A stretch of DNA of 64,000 nt from 20CM-2-55-15 sp964633285 (GTDB lineage Bacteria; Acidobacteriota; Terriglobia; 20CM-2-55-15), in NCBI GenBank assembly GCA_964633285.1, contig CAZWGA010000020.1, positions 23,375 through 87,374 of the forward strand. Direction: 5' to 3'. Each line of letters starts with the position of its first letter. The stretch's first letter is position 1. The notes beneath the pieces were generated by a model. The model did not search any database and was not told the origin of the DNA. It saw only the letters and a program-made list of their open reading frames with translations. Position numbers and translations under genes: made by a program. Of the stretch, positions 1-8,918 are shown in pieces.

Positions 1-2071
1 GATTCTGGTTGTTGATCGCTGTAGCACCGGTTGTCAACAAAGGCGCGTTCGGTGTCGCGCCTGCGACGACGACCGCGGCAGTCCGGAAGTTTGTAAAGTT
101 GAAGGTCGAGCTGCCGCCTTCGGTGGCACTGCTTGAGAAACGGATCTCCCCGCCATATTTGATCGTGTGCCTTCCCTTCGTCCAACTCAGCGTGTCGCCA
201 AAGGTCCACACTGCAGATCGATCCCTCAGCATGACTGTTAAGTTGCTTCCGTTTGCTCCCCCTGAGGCGCACGTTCCGGGAGGCCGCCCTCCTGTGATTG
301 GGCTGCAAAGCCCGACGCCTCCGCCCGTAATGTCAGGAAGAATCTGAAACCCGTTTACGGGCTGAGGCAGATATTTATTGATGCTCTCCTTGTTTTGTTC
401 GAGGTCCCACGGAGAAACGACATTCGTTCCGCTCGAGCGATAACCAAATCGGCCTTCGTTAACCAACGACGACGACAGCGTAGACACAACGGACGAAGTG
501 ATGGTTGTCGGCCGGTGATAATTCCCATTGCTCCAGGTGTTGGGCAGGCCCGCAACAACGTCATCGGAAGAGACGCGTTCATAGGTCAGAGCGACATTCG
601 CGCGATGCTTCTGGTTGAAGTTATGATCGATTCTGGTGTTGATCTGTCTTCGATCACCGGTGGCTTCGCCGACGCTGAACAGATTGTCGGCGCCTTTGAA
701 GTGGTTCAGATACCGGTAGCTCGCCGTATTGAGGCCGTCCATGCCGCCATTGTTCAGCGCATTGAAATCGTTCGGGGGCGGCATCAGAGCTATGGTGCGA
801 TCGATCAAGCCGGTGGAATCTTTCTTCGTGCGGTACTGATCCCATGAACCGTTAACGATTCCGTTCGAGCAATCCGCGTTGGGCGTGCCGCCGCTGAACG
901 TCACAGGACCGAATACGCTGATGTAGTTGAGCTTCCCATTATAAGGAGTGCGATCCACGTTGTCGGTCGGTATCAAAGGATTGCCGGCCAGATCCACGAC
1001 GGGACGAGTCGGCGAAGTCCCCGTCCTCGTTAACGTCGCGTTATAACCGCCATTGTTCCAGCCATCGAAGTACCTGAAGACGCCGTTCCTCGCGCAGGGC
1101 GTGAGAACTGTTGAGTTCGTGTATGCCCTCTGCCGATTGAAGTTCATGTCCCACAACGCGTAAAAGAAAGTCTTGTTCTTCACAATCGGTCCGCCCACGC
1201 TGCCAGTTCCCTGATTGTTGGCCAACCAGTTCAACGGAGTGTTGGTCCGGTTGTTTGAGAATGAATTCGCGTTGAGTATCGCGTTCTGAATGCTCCAGAC
1301 CGCCGCGCCGTGAAGCTTGTTCGTTCCTGAACGAGTCGAGATTTGAACCGCGCCATTTCCCCGTCCTAATTCCGCATCCACTGGAGACACGATCAATCGA
1401 ATTTCGCCGACCATATCCGGATTGATAATCGTATTGGTGTTGATACCGGTGGGATAACGGATATCCGATACCATGATTCCGTCTCGCAACACCGGCGTAT
1501 CCTGCGCGCTGATGCCGGCCAGAGTCGTCGTTTCGCGGCCTCCCGCATTACCGGCGGATGGATTCGCGCTTGTGGCAACGAGATTATCGAGACCACCCAA
1601 TACGCTCAGCATGTCCAGCACGTTATTGCCGATGACGGGCAGTTCGCTGACTCTCTTTTCGGTCAGCGCCTGTCCTATTGTCGGGCTGGATGTTGCGAGT
1701 ATCGTCTCTGCATTGATGATCACTTCCACGCTTTGGGTTTGTGAAGCAATGTTGAGCGTGAAATTCAAGCGTACCGTTATGCCGTTACCAAGTTGAACGT
1801 TCGCGTACGTTTCTTTCTGGAATCCCGGCAGTTCGGCCGTCACGGAATACGTTCCAGGCAGCAGGCTCTGGATCGTGTAGGCGCCGGCCTCATTCGTGAC
1901 ATTGGTTAAGGAAACGCCGGTTGCAATGTTGGTTGAAGTAATTGCGACTCCGGGCAAAACCGCTTTTGTGGCGTCCGATACAGTGCCCGTCAGCGTCGCG
2001 TTGTTTATTTGCGAGAAACCGGATGCGGTAAAAAGACACAACACCAGGATAAGAAGGATAAAGTTTTTCAT
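1..2071 (-). CDS. TonB-dependent receptor with carboxypeptidase-regulatory domain (Oar-like), 3' part outside window
   Basis: I translated the minus strand from the ATG at 2071 and it stays open to the window edge (about 690 codons). A signal peptide (MKNFILLILVLCLFTASGFS) precedes a carboxypeptidase-regulatory-like beta domain (about residues 22-110, TLTGTVSDATKAVLPGVAI). A plug-like segment follows, with the ELGRGNGAVQISTRSGTNKLHG and GGPIVKNKTFF stretches typical of acidobacterial Oar-like outer-membrane receptors. A GGTGGAG ribosome site lies just before the ATG. The C-terminal beta barrel is not in the window. The family is thought to take up large substrates such as oligosaccharides or peptides; the substrate here cannot be read from the sequence. 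Confidence 0.9.
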   Translation of the reverse strand, partial: MKNFILLILVLCLFTASGFSQINNATLTGTVSDATKAVLPGVAITSTNIATGVSLTNVTNEAGAYTIQSLLPGTYSVTAELPGFQKETYANVQLGNGITVRLNFTLNIASQTQSVEVIINAETILATSSPTIGQALTEKRVSELPVIGNNVLDMLSVLGGLDNLVATSANPSAGNAGGRETTTLAGISAQDTPVLRDGIMVSDIRYPTGINTNTIINPDMVGEIRLIVSPVDAELGRGNGAVQISTRSGTNKLHGAAVWSIQNAILNANSFSNNRTNTPLNWLANNQGTGSVGGPIVKNKTFFYALWDMNFNRQRAYTNSTVLTPCARNGVFRYFDGWNNGGYNATLTRTGTSPTRPVVDLAGNPLIPTDNVDRTPYNGKLNYISVFGPVTFSGGTPNADCSNGIVNGSWDQYRTKKDSTGLIDRTIALMPPPNDFNALNNGGMDGLNTASYRYLNHFKGADNLFSVGEATGDRRQINTRIDHNFNQKHRANVALTYERVSSDDVVAGLPNTWSNGNYHRPTTITSSVVSTLSSSLVNEGRFGYRSSGTNVVSPWDLEQNKESINKYLPQPVNGFQILPDITGGGVGLCSPITGGRPPGTCASGGANGSNLTVMLRDRSAVWTFGDTLSWTKGRHTIKYGGEIRFSSSATEGGSSTFNFTNFRTAAVVVAGATPNAPLLTTGATAINNQN

Positions 2072-2269
2072 CAGTGCTCCACCATTTGCGTATGTTTTTA
2101 GCCTGAAAGATCTCACGCTCGTTTTTCAGTAGTCGATCCCTATTGCCAATTGCGGCGTTAATAAAACCATTACGAATCCAAGCTGTCAACCATAACGTCA
2201 GAAGTAGAATGGCGTTAACGTTTAAGATCCTTTGGCGTCTATAGACGAAACTTCCAGGAGAAGCGGCGT

Positions 2270-3895
2270 ATGAAAGCATTTGCGGCAATTGCTGTTGCCA
2301 CATTCGCGGCTCTAAGTTTTGGACCGACCGCATCGTCCCAGACATTGTTTGAAGCTGCGGACGTTCACATCAGCCCGCGCACTCCCAGCCAGGCGATGCG
2401 AACGATTACGCGAGGCGGACGTTACGAACTACTGAACGCGACAATGGTGGATTTGATTCGAACCGCCTACGGCATTGATGCCGAGAATGTATCCGGCGGA
2501 CCGAGTTGGGTTGAATTCGACCGATTCGACATCAGCGCAAAAGCTCCTGCGGATACGTCGCCGGAAACCGTTAAGCCCATGCTGCAGGCTTTGCTTGCCG
2601 ACCGGTTCAAGCTGGCCGTTCACAACGACACGAAACCGATGTCGACGTATGTTCTGGCGATGGGCAAGGGCAAACACAAGCTCAAAGAGGCGGATCCGTC
2701 CGGAAAGACAGCCTGCGACCTGCAGCCCAGGGCGATTCGAGTCGTCGACGGCCGGATCGATGCGCTGCAAACCGTGTCGTGCCGCAACACGACCATGGCG
2801 GCGTTTGCAGCGGATTTGCGAAGACTGGCCAACGGCTACTTTACTGTGGCGGTCGTCGATTTAACCGAATTAAAGGGGGCCTGGGACTTTGATCTGAAAT
2901 TCACACCCAAGGCTCTGGGGCCGTTGACTGCGGGCGATACGACAAGCATTTTTGACGCCGTCGATAAACAGCTTGGTCTGACGCTTGAAGAAAGAAATGT
3001 GCCGCGCCAGGTCCTGGTTATCGATCAGGTCAATCGAAAGCCGGCGGACAACCCACCGGATGTCGCGAAGAAGCTGCCCGTTTTGCCGAAGGCGGAATTT
3101 GAAGTTGGGACGATCAAGCCCGTCAATCCGAATGCACCGTTCAATCGAGGCGTCATCGGCGTTCAGCCGGGTGGCCGGGTCAACCTGCCGCCGCTTTCGC
3201 TCCGAACGCTCATTTCACTCGCGTGGGGCAATTCAGTGAACACGGACGAGATCGTGGGCGCTCCGAAATGGATCGATTCCGCGCGCTTCGAAATCGTTGC
3301 CAAGGTTCCGGCGGAATATGTGCCCGCGAACGGACCCTCAGGATCTCTGCAAGACATCGGCCCAATGATGCAAGCGCTGATCACCGAACAGTTCAAGATG
3401 AAAGCTCGCATGGAGGACCGGCCCGCGACGGCCTACACATTGCTCGCTGCAAAACCGAAGCTCAAGAAAGCGGATCCTTCGGCGCGTACGGGATGCAAAT
3501 CGTCAAGCTCCGGAAGCTTGATAAGCCTTACCGGCTCTGTTTCGTTACCTTCAACACAAGTCACGTGTCAGAACATGACGATGGCTCAATTTGCGGAACA
3601 ACTTCAAACCACCGCATCGAGTTACATTCGCCATCCCGTCGTGGACGCGACCGGTCTGGATGGAGCATGGGACTTCTCGTTCACCTTTACGGCCATCAAT
3701 CCAAATCTGCTGACGAATTTGCGTGCTGCGCTCCCTCCTGGTGTGAACTCGGATGCGCCCGGCGCGTCGGATCCGGTCGGCGGAACGCCGGTGTTTGACG
3801 CGATTGAAAAACAACTCGGGCTGAGGCTCGAATTGCAAAAGCGGCCGTATCCCGCACTCCTCATCGAGAGTATTGAACCGATTGAAGGACAATAA
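2270..3895 (+). CDS. TIGR03435-type secreted protein with two tandem domains
   Basis: The 541-residue protein has a signal peptide (MKAFAAIAVATFAALSFGPTASS). It then carries two copies of the acidobacterial TIGR03435 domain, roughly residues 25-255 and 272-541. Each copy holds a FEAADVHISP/FEVGTIKPVNP opening, an (A/V)DRFKL or TEQFKM segment and a (V)VDLTELKGAWDFDLKF/VDATGLDGAWDFSFTF strand, and ends with a FDA(V/I)(D/E)KQLGL motif. The family is abundant in soil Acidobacteria and has no assigned function; single-domain members are commoner than this duplicated form. AGGAG lies about 11 nt before the ATG. The gene is divergent from the TonB receptor across a 198-bp gap. Confidence 0.88.
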   Translation: MKAFAAIAVATFAALSFGPTASSQTLFEAADVHISPRTPSQAMRTITRGGRYELLNATMVDLIRTAYGIDAENVSGGPSWVEFDRFDISAKAPADTSPETVKPMLQALLADRFKLAVHNDTKPMSTYVLAMGKGKHKLKEADPSGKTACDLQPRAIRVVDGRIDALQTVSCRNTTMAAFAADLRRLANGYFTVAVVDLTELKGAWDFDLKFTPKALGPLTAGDTTSIFDAVDKQLGLTLEERNVPRQVLVIDQVNRKPADNPPDVAKKLPVLPKAEFEVGTIKPVNPNAPFNRGVIGVQPGGRVNLPPLSLRTLISLAWGNSVNTDEIVGAPKWIDSARFEIVAKVPAEYVPANGPSGSLQDIGPMMQALITEQFKMKARMEDRPATAYTLLAAKPKLKKADPSARTGCKSSSSGSLISLTGSVSLPSTQVTCQNMTMAQFAEQLQTTASSYIRHPVVDATGLDGAWDFSFTFTAINPNLLTNLRAALPPGVNSDAPGASDPVGGTPVFDAIEKQLGLRLELQKRPYPALLIESIEPIEGQ

Positions 3896-3973
3896 ACGGA
3901 GTTGAATCTGATTCGCTAGTCGGCGGACTGGTTCCAACGTTAGCGGCGATCTATGACGTATACAAGGGTTCCG

Positions 3974-4567
3974 TTAGTTATCCGTTAAAGGAAGATCGGC
4001 AATCAACCGGACTTCCTTCGGCAAATCCGCACAAAGCTGAAGGTTGCCGGACGGCAATTCCTGGAACCTGAACTCGCCAAGCGAATCGGTGACTGTCGTC
4101 CCGACGGATTCACCCTTGAAAACGATCTGGATCCGCACGCCTGAGACGAAACGAGTATCCGTGCGCTGCAGCAACTGCCCAAGCATCAAGTTGGGCACTT
4201 GCGATATTCGCAGGTGAAGATCCACGTCTCCGCCCTTCAATAGAAGCTGCCGCGAGTCCGCCTCGCCGCGCACACCAGCGGTTGCCGGTTGGGCGAAACT
4301 GTCGAATATAAGATTGGCGAAAATCTCCCGTAACCTCGAGGTGCGTTCCGGTGCACGATAAATCGCGCGACAGATTCGCAATGCTTCATCGGGCGCTCTT
4401 TCAAGGCTGAAGCCACGTAGCAAAGTAAATATATCGACCCAATCGTGAAGTTCGCGTGTACAGGGATGACATTCCCGGACATGCTTTTCCACGAATGGCA
4501 TTTGCTGTTGGGAAAGCTTGCCTTCCGCATACCCAATCAGTTGTTCAATTTCTAAATGCCGCCGCAT
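3974..4567 (-). CDS. putative zinc-finger (anti-sigma-like) protein with regulatory-like beta domain
   Basis: The 197-residue protein has an HxxxCxxC signature (H29, C33, C36) like the zf-HC2 zinc-binding domain of anti-sigma factors. Its C-terminal segment (about residues 138-190, GVRIQIVFKGESVGTTVTDS) resembles one small carboxypeptidase-regulatory-like beta sandwich. No transmembrane helix is evident, so it is probably soluble and cytoplasmic. AGGAGATCTG precedes the ATG. It lies 48 bp downstream of the double-subtilisin gene on the same strand, so the two are probably co-transcribed. No sigma factor gene is adjacent. The partner is unknown, so a regulatory role is inference. Confidence 0.75.
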   Translation of the reverse strand: MRRHLEIEQLIGYAEGKLSQQQMPFVEKHVRECHPCTRELHDWVDIFTLLRGFSLERAPDEALRICRAIYRAPERTSRLREIFANLIFDSFAQPATAGVRGEADSRQLLLKGGDVDLHLRISQVPNLMLGQLLQRTDTRFVSGVRIQIVFKGESVGTTVTDSLGEFRFQELPSGNLQLCADLPKEVRLIADLPLTDN

Positions 4568-4615
4568 CAGATCTCCTTTCTAATCCTCAAGAATTTCCAC
4601 GAAACTTCCTTGTTT

Positions 4616-7156
4616 CTATGGTGCTTTCGCAATTCCTTCACGTTCGCCGTCGAAGGTATATCCCGTAATTCGTGAATCGATAGGCGCAACGCCGACGAGT
4701 TGATCGGTTGAACGCAACTTGCTGCGAATGTTCTCAACGCCGGCGTTTCCTTTCTGAATGAGCCGTGCAACGACTCCCGCAACGAGAGGAGCGGCCACGC
4801 TCGTACCTGAGGCACGAATCGTTCCGCCGCCACGATTCAAAGTAAGCATTCCTACAGAAGCAACGCCACAGGTCGAAGTGATCGATTCTGAGTCTTCGCC
4901 TGGCGCCGATACCGTTATACCGACTCTGGTGGCCGGATCGAACTTTCCATCGCTCGTAAAATAGGACGCGGAATCCGCCAGGATAGCCGCCTGGGTCCTG
5001 CACGCCGTGGTGCCTTTCAGCGCCGCTGTACTCGCGACATTGACAACTTCCGGATACGCCATGGGTACGCGATTCTTGACTTCAACGCTTGCGTCGTTTC
5101 CTGCAGCCGTTACGACGACAATGCCCAGGTTGTACAAGCTCTGAATTGCGGCTCTGTACGAACTGTTGTCGCTTATCGTGCCGGGCCGGCCGAGACTCAT
5201 ATTCACGACTCGAATGTTCGGCGTCACAAGATTCCAATTGAGGTATATCCAGTTCAGACCTGCAATGATGTTGGCATCGGAGCCACTGCCGGTCGAATCC
5301 AGCACCTTCACGCAATACGGTTTCGCGCTGGGCGCGACACCCACGACTCCGATGGTATTGTTCAGCGCGGCGACAAGCCCCGCGATTGCCGTTCCGTGTC
5401 CGTTGTCGTCCTGGCACGTGCCGCCAAATGCGCTGTAGGTTTGCGGCGCGGGCGCCAGGTCTGCATTGAGAAGGTCGATCCCGGTATCCACAATGGCAAC
5501 GCCGATTCCGAGTCCATCCGATCCTGCGACAGGACCTCCAAGCCGCGTCACTCCCGATGGCGTAACCTGAGTCGACGTTCCTGGACTTGCGCCGGCCGAA
5601 ACAAAGCGCGTAATGAAGACCGGGCGGTCGGGAACAATTTCAATGACGTTGGGATGGTTCGCCAGTCCCTGCAATGCCTGAACCGGAACCTCGATCGCCA
5701 TTGCCTCGACGACGTCCCAGTTATGCTTGACGCTGGCGCCAAATTTGGCAGCGGCTGCGGCGCGCGTGTTCTTGTCTGTCCCGCGAGCGAACCTCACGAT
5801 GTAACGCGATGTATTGCGTGACGGCGGTAACTGAAACGTCGCACTCTTCGCCGTGGCAGACAGAACTGCGGCCAGCAGGTTCACGCGGCCGTATCCGAGT
5901 TGGCCCGAATAGGCCGGATTCAGGACATTGATGTTGACCGTACCGCTTGCAACGGACTGCGCCACTCCGGTCGTCGTCAACGACCTCAGCAAAGCGGCCT
6001 CGGCTGCAACAATCGCCGACGAAAAAGATGTGCCCGATCCAATCGCGTATCCACCGGGATAGGCGGTGATGATGTTGACGCCGGGAGCCATCACAAATAT
6101 CGAATCGCCGAAATTCGAGAACGACGCCTTGAGATCGTTCAGGTCTGTCGCTCCCACTCCAATGACGCCGTAGAGCGCGGCAGGATACTGCGGCTGCGAA
6201 CTATTCGAGTTTCCGGCCGATGAAACGACGACGACATTGTTCGCCGACGCGAAATCGACGGCAGCACGCACATCTGCTGAATCCGAACTGAGTCCCAGGC
6301 TGAGATTAATAACCTGCGCACCGTTCCGCACCGCGTAACGAATCGCCTTTGCAACCTGAAATGCATCGCCCGCGCCGGTATCGTCAAACGCGCGCAACGG
6401 CATGATCAAGGCGTCGGGTGCAAGCGCCGCAATGATTCCCGCAACCATCGTCGCGTGCCCATGACCCGGCGCGCCTGCGTCCAGAAATGATGATGTCGAC
6501 TGATCGAGGAACGATGATGTGGACTGATCTAAAAATGATGACGTCGATTGATCCAGGAACGAGGATGTCGATTGATCCAAAAACGATGATGTCGACTGAT
6601 CTAAAAATGATGACGTTGATTGATCCAGGAACGATGACGTCGATTGATCCTGCGTGGCGCCCGTTCTGGCTTTGGGGTTCGAATTACCAACGAAGTCGTA
6701 TCCGGCAGTCAAATGTCCCCGTAATGCAGGATGCGATACATCAATAGCCGCATCGATATCCGCGATGATGACCCCGCGCCCCGTTGACGTGGCCCTGGCT
6801 GACGAAGCCTTGATGAGCTGAAATGCGGGTTGTCCGGTGTACCAGGGTGCCGCCAAGCTGTTTCCACCCGAAATCGCGATCCCCCGGAATCGCGGCAACA
6901 CCATGGGCCCATCCTGATTAATCGATAAAACGTTGGGAGGCAGCGTTGCGGGTATGAAGGGAATGCTAAACAGGTACGTATCGTCGGCGGATATGGAGTC
7001 CAGAATCGCCGTTACCCCGAGAGCAGCGAGGATGGGCTTGAGATCCGCGTTCTTTTTGGTCTGAACAACAACCGTTACAGCAGCCGAAGAATCAACAACC
7101 GAGACCGAAATCGCAACCAGCAGCAACAGAACGATACAGAGGCGCTTCGCCATCAT
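4616..7156 (-). CDS. double-domain S8 (subtilisin) serine peptidase with octapeptide repeat
   Basis: The start is the ATG at 7156: GGAAG lies 7 nt upstream and a good signal peptide follows (MMAKRLCIVLLLLVAISVSV); the longer frame begins at TTG. Of 846 residues, the first subtilisin domain (about 125-400) has catalytic D135 (IADIDAAID), H234 (HATMVAG) and S377 (GTSFSSA). An internal I9-inhibitor-like segment (about 451-514) precedes a second subtilisin domain (about 550-815) with D557 (VDTGID), H587 (NGHGTAIAG) and S786 (GTSVAAP). Both triads look complete. Between D135 and H234 sit seven identical DQSTSSFL octapeptides (residues 170-225). The protein is predicted to be secreted. The zinc-finger gene follows 48 bp downstream. 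Substrate is unknown. Confidence 0.92.
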   Translation of the reverse strand: MMAKRLCIVLLLLVAISVSVVDSSAAVTVVVQTKKNADLKPILAALGVTAILDSISADDTYLFSIPFIPATLPPNVLSINQDGPMVLPRFRGIAISGGNSLAAPWYTGQPAFQLIKASSARATSTGRGVIIADIDAAIDVSHPALRGHLTAGYDFVGNSNPKARTGATQDQSTSSFLDQSTSSFLDQSTSSFLDQSTSSFLDQSTSSFLDQSTSSFLDQSTSSFLDAGAPGHGHATMVAGIIAALAPDALIMPLRAFDDTGAGDAFQVAKAIRYAVRNGAQVINLSLGLSSDSADVRAAVDFASANNVVVVSSAGNSNSSQPQYPAALYGVIGVGATDLNDLKASFSNFGDSIFVMAPGVNIITAYPGGYAIGSGTSFSSAIVAAEAALLRSLTTTGVAQSVASGTVNINVLNPAYSGQLGYGRVNLLAAVLSATAKSATFQLPPSRNTSRYIVRFARGTDKNTRAAAAAKFGASVKHNWDVVEAMAIEVPVQALQGLANHPNVIEIVPDRPVFITRFVSAGASPGTSTQVTPSGVTRLGGPVAGSDGLGIGVAIVDTGIDLLNADLAPAPQTYSAFGGTCQDDNGHGTAIAGLVAALNNTIGVVGVAPSAKPYCVKVLDSTGSGSDANIIAGLNWIYLNWNLVTPNIRVVNMSLGRPGTISDNSSYRAAIQSLYNLGIVVVTAAGNDASVEVKNRVPMAYPEVVNVASTAALKGTTACRTQAAILADSASYFTSDGKFDPATRVGITVSAPGEDSESITSTCGVASVGMLTLNRGGGTIRASGTSVAAPLVAGVVARLIQKGNAGVENIRSKLRSTDQLVGVAPIDSRITGYTFDGEREGIAKAP
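6482..6649 (-). repeat. seven tandem 24-bp units encoding DQSTSSFL
   Basis: The units are 6626-6649, 6602-6625, 6578-6601, 6554-6577, 6530-6553, 6506-6529 and 6482-6505. All seven encode the same octapeptide, yet all seven DNA units differ from each other at silent positions (for example CAA/CAG, TTC/TTT, CTG/TTA/TTG/CTC). The array lies inside the first peptidase domain, between the catalytic Asp and His. There are no spacers, so it is not a CRISPR array. Confidence 0.97.
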
Positions 7157-7326
7157 TGGCTGTCTTCCCTTCTTCCTAAATTCAGACAAAACCTAAGTTG
7201 TTCGGCCTTTCATAGGACTAGTTGGGACCACTTTGCGAAAAAATACATACCCTGACTTTGGTACCGGACCGATTGTAAAGGGTTGTTGGGACTACGGTGT
7301 CTTTGTGTTACCACCTTCGAAGGGCT

Positions 7327-7752
7327 ATGAACGATCCGTACCAGCTTCAGCGATTTGTGGATGCGCAGAATCCCGTCTACGAACAAGTCCGTTCCGAATT
7401 ACGCAAGGGCCGTAAACGAAGTCACTGGATATGGTTCGTTTTTCCTCAAATCGCAGGCCTTGGTCACAGTGCGACGGCGCGGCAATTTGCAATCTCTTCC
7501 CTTGCCGAGGCAAAAGCCTATTGGGAACATCCGGTCCTTGGGGCACGCCTCCAGGAATGCACGGAGCTGGTCACCGCCCTTTCGGGCTGTACGATCGATG
7601 AAATCTTCGGATATCCCGACGATCTCAAGTTTCGGTCGTCAATGACTTTGTTTGCGCACGCTGTGCCCGGAAACGAGATCTTTCGCGAGGCTCTGCAGAA
7701 ATATTTTGCGGGCGAGTACGATCCGCTGACACTGGAACGGCTTCACTCCTGA
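7327..7752 (+). CDS. DUF1810 family protein
   Basis: The 141-residue cytosolic protein matches the DUF1810 pattern throughout: MNDPYQLQRFVDAQ at the N-terminus, then GRKRSHWIWFVFPQIAGLG, a SLAEAKAYWEHPVLGARL segment and FGYPDDLKFRSSMTLFAHA. Length is normal for the family. I chose the ATG at 7327 because the domain starts there and AAGGG lies just upstream; the open frame runs a little further 5'. The family has no experimentally assigned role that I can state. It stands alone, divergent from the subtilisin operon. Confidence 0.9.
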   Translation: MNDPYQLQRFVDAQNPVYEQVRSELRKGRKRSHWIWFVFPQIAGLGHSATARQFAISSLAEAKAYWEHPVLGARLQECTELVTALSGCTIDEIFGYPDDLKFRSSMTLFAHAVPGNEIFREALQKYFAGEYDPLTLERLHS

Positions 7753-7999
7753 ACGACAATAGCCTCGATTTCAAAGCCTCCTGATAGCGACTCCGTTTGA
7801 ATCCGGGAACTCTCCGTTTTACGCGCTCCGCGCCGAAGTTGCATTCCAAACGAGACCAGCCGCCTTTAGTTCCAATTTGCAACTTTTCGAATTAGGCTAA
7901 GAAGCTCGCGGTGTCAGACGCTTGCTATCAGCTCTTTGGGTCTGAGACCGAAATTGCAAAGAGGATGTCGGCATGCATCCTTAATATAAGGAGTCCTCG

Positions 8000-8905
8000 A
8001 TGAAGAAATCATTTTTTGCCATTGCCGTGTTGATCGCATCTTCCGCGTCGGTGTTCGCGCAGTGGCCGAAATTCAAGGAAGCCCGAGTCCAACGCGATGC
8101 GCAGGGCCGCGTGATGATGGACGCACCGGCGCCGCGCACGCCGGACGGCAAACCGGATCTCTCGGGCAATTGGATGAGAGCGGACCGTGATCCTTTGCCG
8201 CAGGAACTTGCCGGTGTTGTTGCGGCGCGAGGGGAAACGAATCGTGCCATTCCTGTCGAACGGCCCGCGGACCCTTTTCCCACCGATTCGAAGGCACCGC
8301 CTCTTGCCACGTTTTTCGACATTGGCGCGAACGTACCCGGCGGACTGCCCTTCCAGCCGTGGGCCGCGGAACTGAAGAAGAGCCGGATGGCAACCAATGA
8401 TAAGGAAAACCCGGACGCGAATTGTCTGCCGATGGGCATCACGCAATTTCACATGCAACCGCAGCCGCGGAAAATCGTCCAGACGTCAAATCTGATCGTC
8501 ATTCTGTACGAGTCGAATTACGGTTTGCGCTACATCTATATGGATGGCCGCACTCTTCCTCCGCAGGGAGACCCGACACCATGGTGGTACGGTTACTCGG
8601 TCGGCCGGTGGGAAGGCGATACGCTGGTGGTCGAAACGAATAATCTGCGCGGCACCGAAGACGGGCCCAGTGATGGATGGCTTGATGTGCGGGGCAGCCC
8701 CTACAGTCAGCAGGCGCGATTCACCGAACGATTCCGCCGCCCGACGTTCGGTAAACTCGAGATCGACGTCACCGTCGATGATCCGAAGACCTATACGAAG
8801 CCGTTTACGGTCCGTATCAATCAGCGTGTCTTTGCAGACGAAGAACCGATGGAATTCATCTGCAACGAGAACCAGCAATTCCGAAAACGCATCAAGGTGG
8901 ACTGA
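8000..8905 (+). CDS. secreted acidobacterial protein of unknown function
   Basis: The 301-residue protein has a clear signal peptide (MKKSFFAIAVLIASSASVFA) and no domain I can name with certainty. The composition and blocks (PRTPDGKPDLSGNWMRADRD, CLPMGITQFHMQPQPRKIVQ, GYSVGRWEGDTLVVETNNL, ERFRRPTFGKLEIDVTVDD) match a large uncharacterised secreted family that is very common in Acidobacteria. A strong ATAAGGAG site precedes the ATG. The 247-bp gap upstream (7753-7999) holds no gene that I can see. It converges on the arylsulfotransferase-like gene. Confidence 0.82.
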   Translation: MKKSFFAIAVLIASSASVFAQWPKFKEARVQRDAQGRVMMDAPAPRTPDGKPDLSGNWMRADRDPLPQELAGVVAARGETNRAIPVERPADPFPTDSKAPPLATFFDIGANVPGGLPFQPWAAELKKSRMATNDKENPDANCLPMGITQFHMQPQPRKIVQTSNLIVILYESNYGLRYIYMDGRTLPPQGDPTPWWYGYSVGRWEGDTLVVETNNLRGTEDGPSDGWLDVRGSPYSQQARFTERFRRPTFGKLEIDVTVDDPKTYTKPFTVRINQRVFADEEPMEFICNENQQFRKRIKVD

Positions 8906-8918
8906 GCGTGTTCGTGAT

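Noticed and set aside
6482..6649. CRISPR-like tandem 24-bp repeats
   Set aside because: There are no spacers and the repeats are in frame inside a peptidase gene.
7157..7189. TTG start for the double-subtilisin gene
   Set aside because: The ATG at 7156 has a good ribosome site and begins a signal peptide; the extra residues do not.
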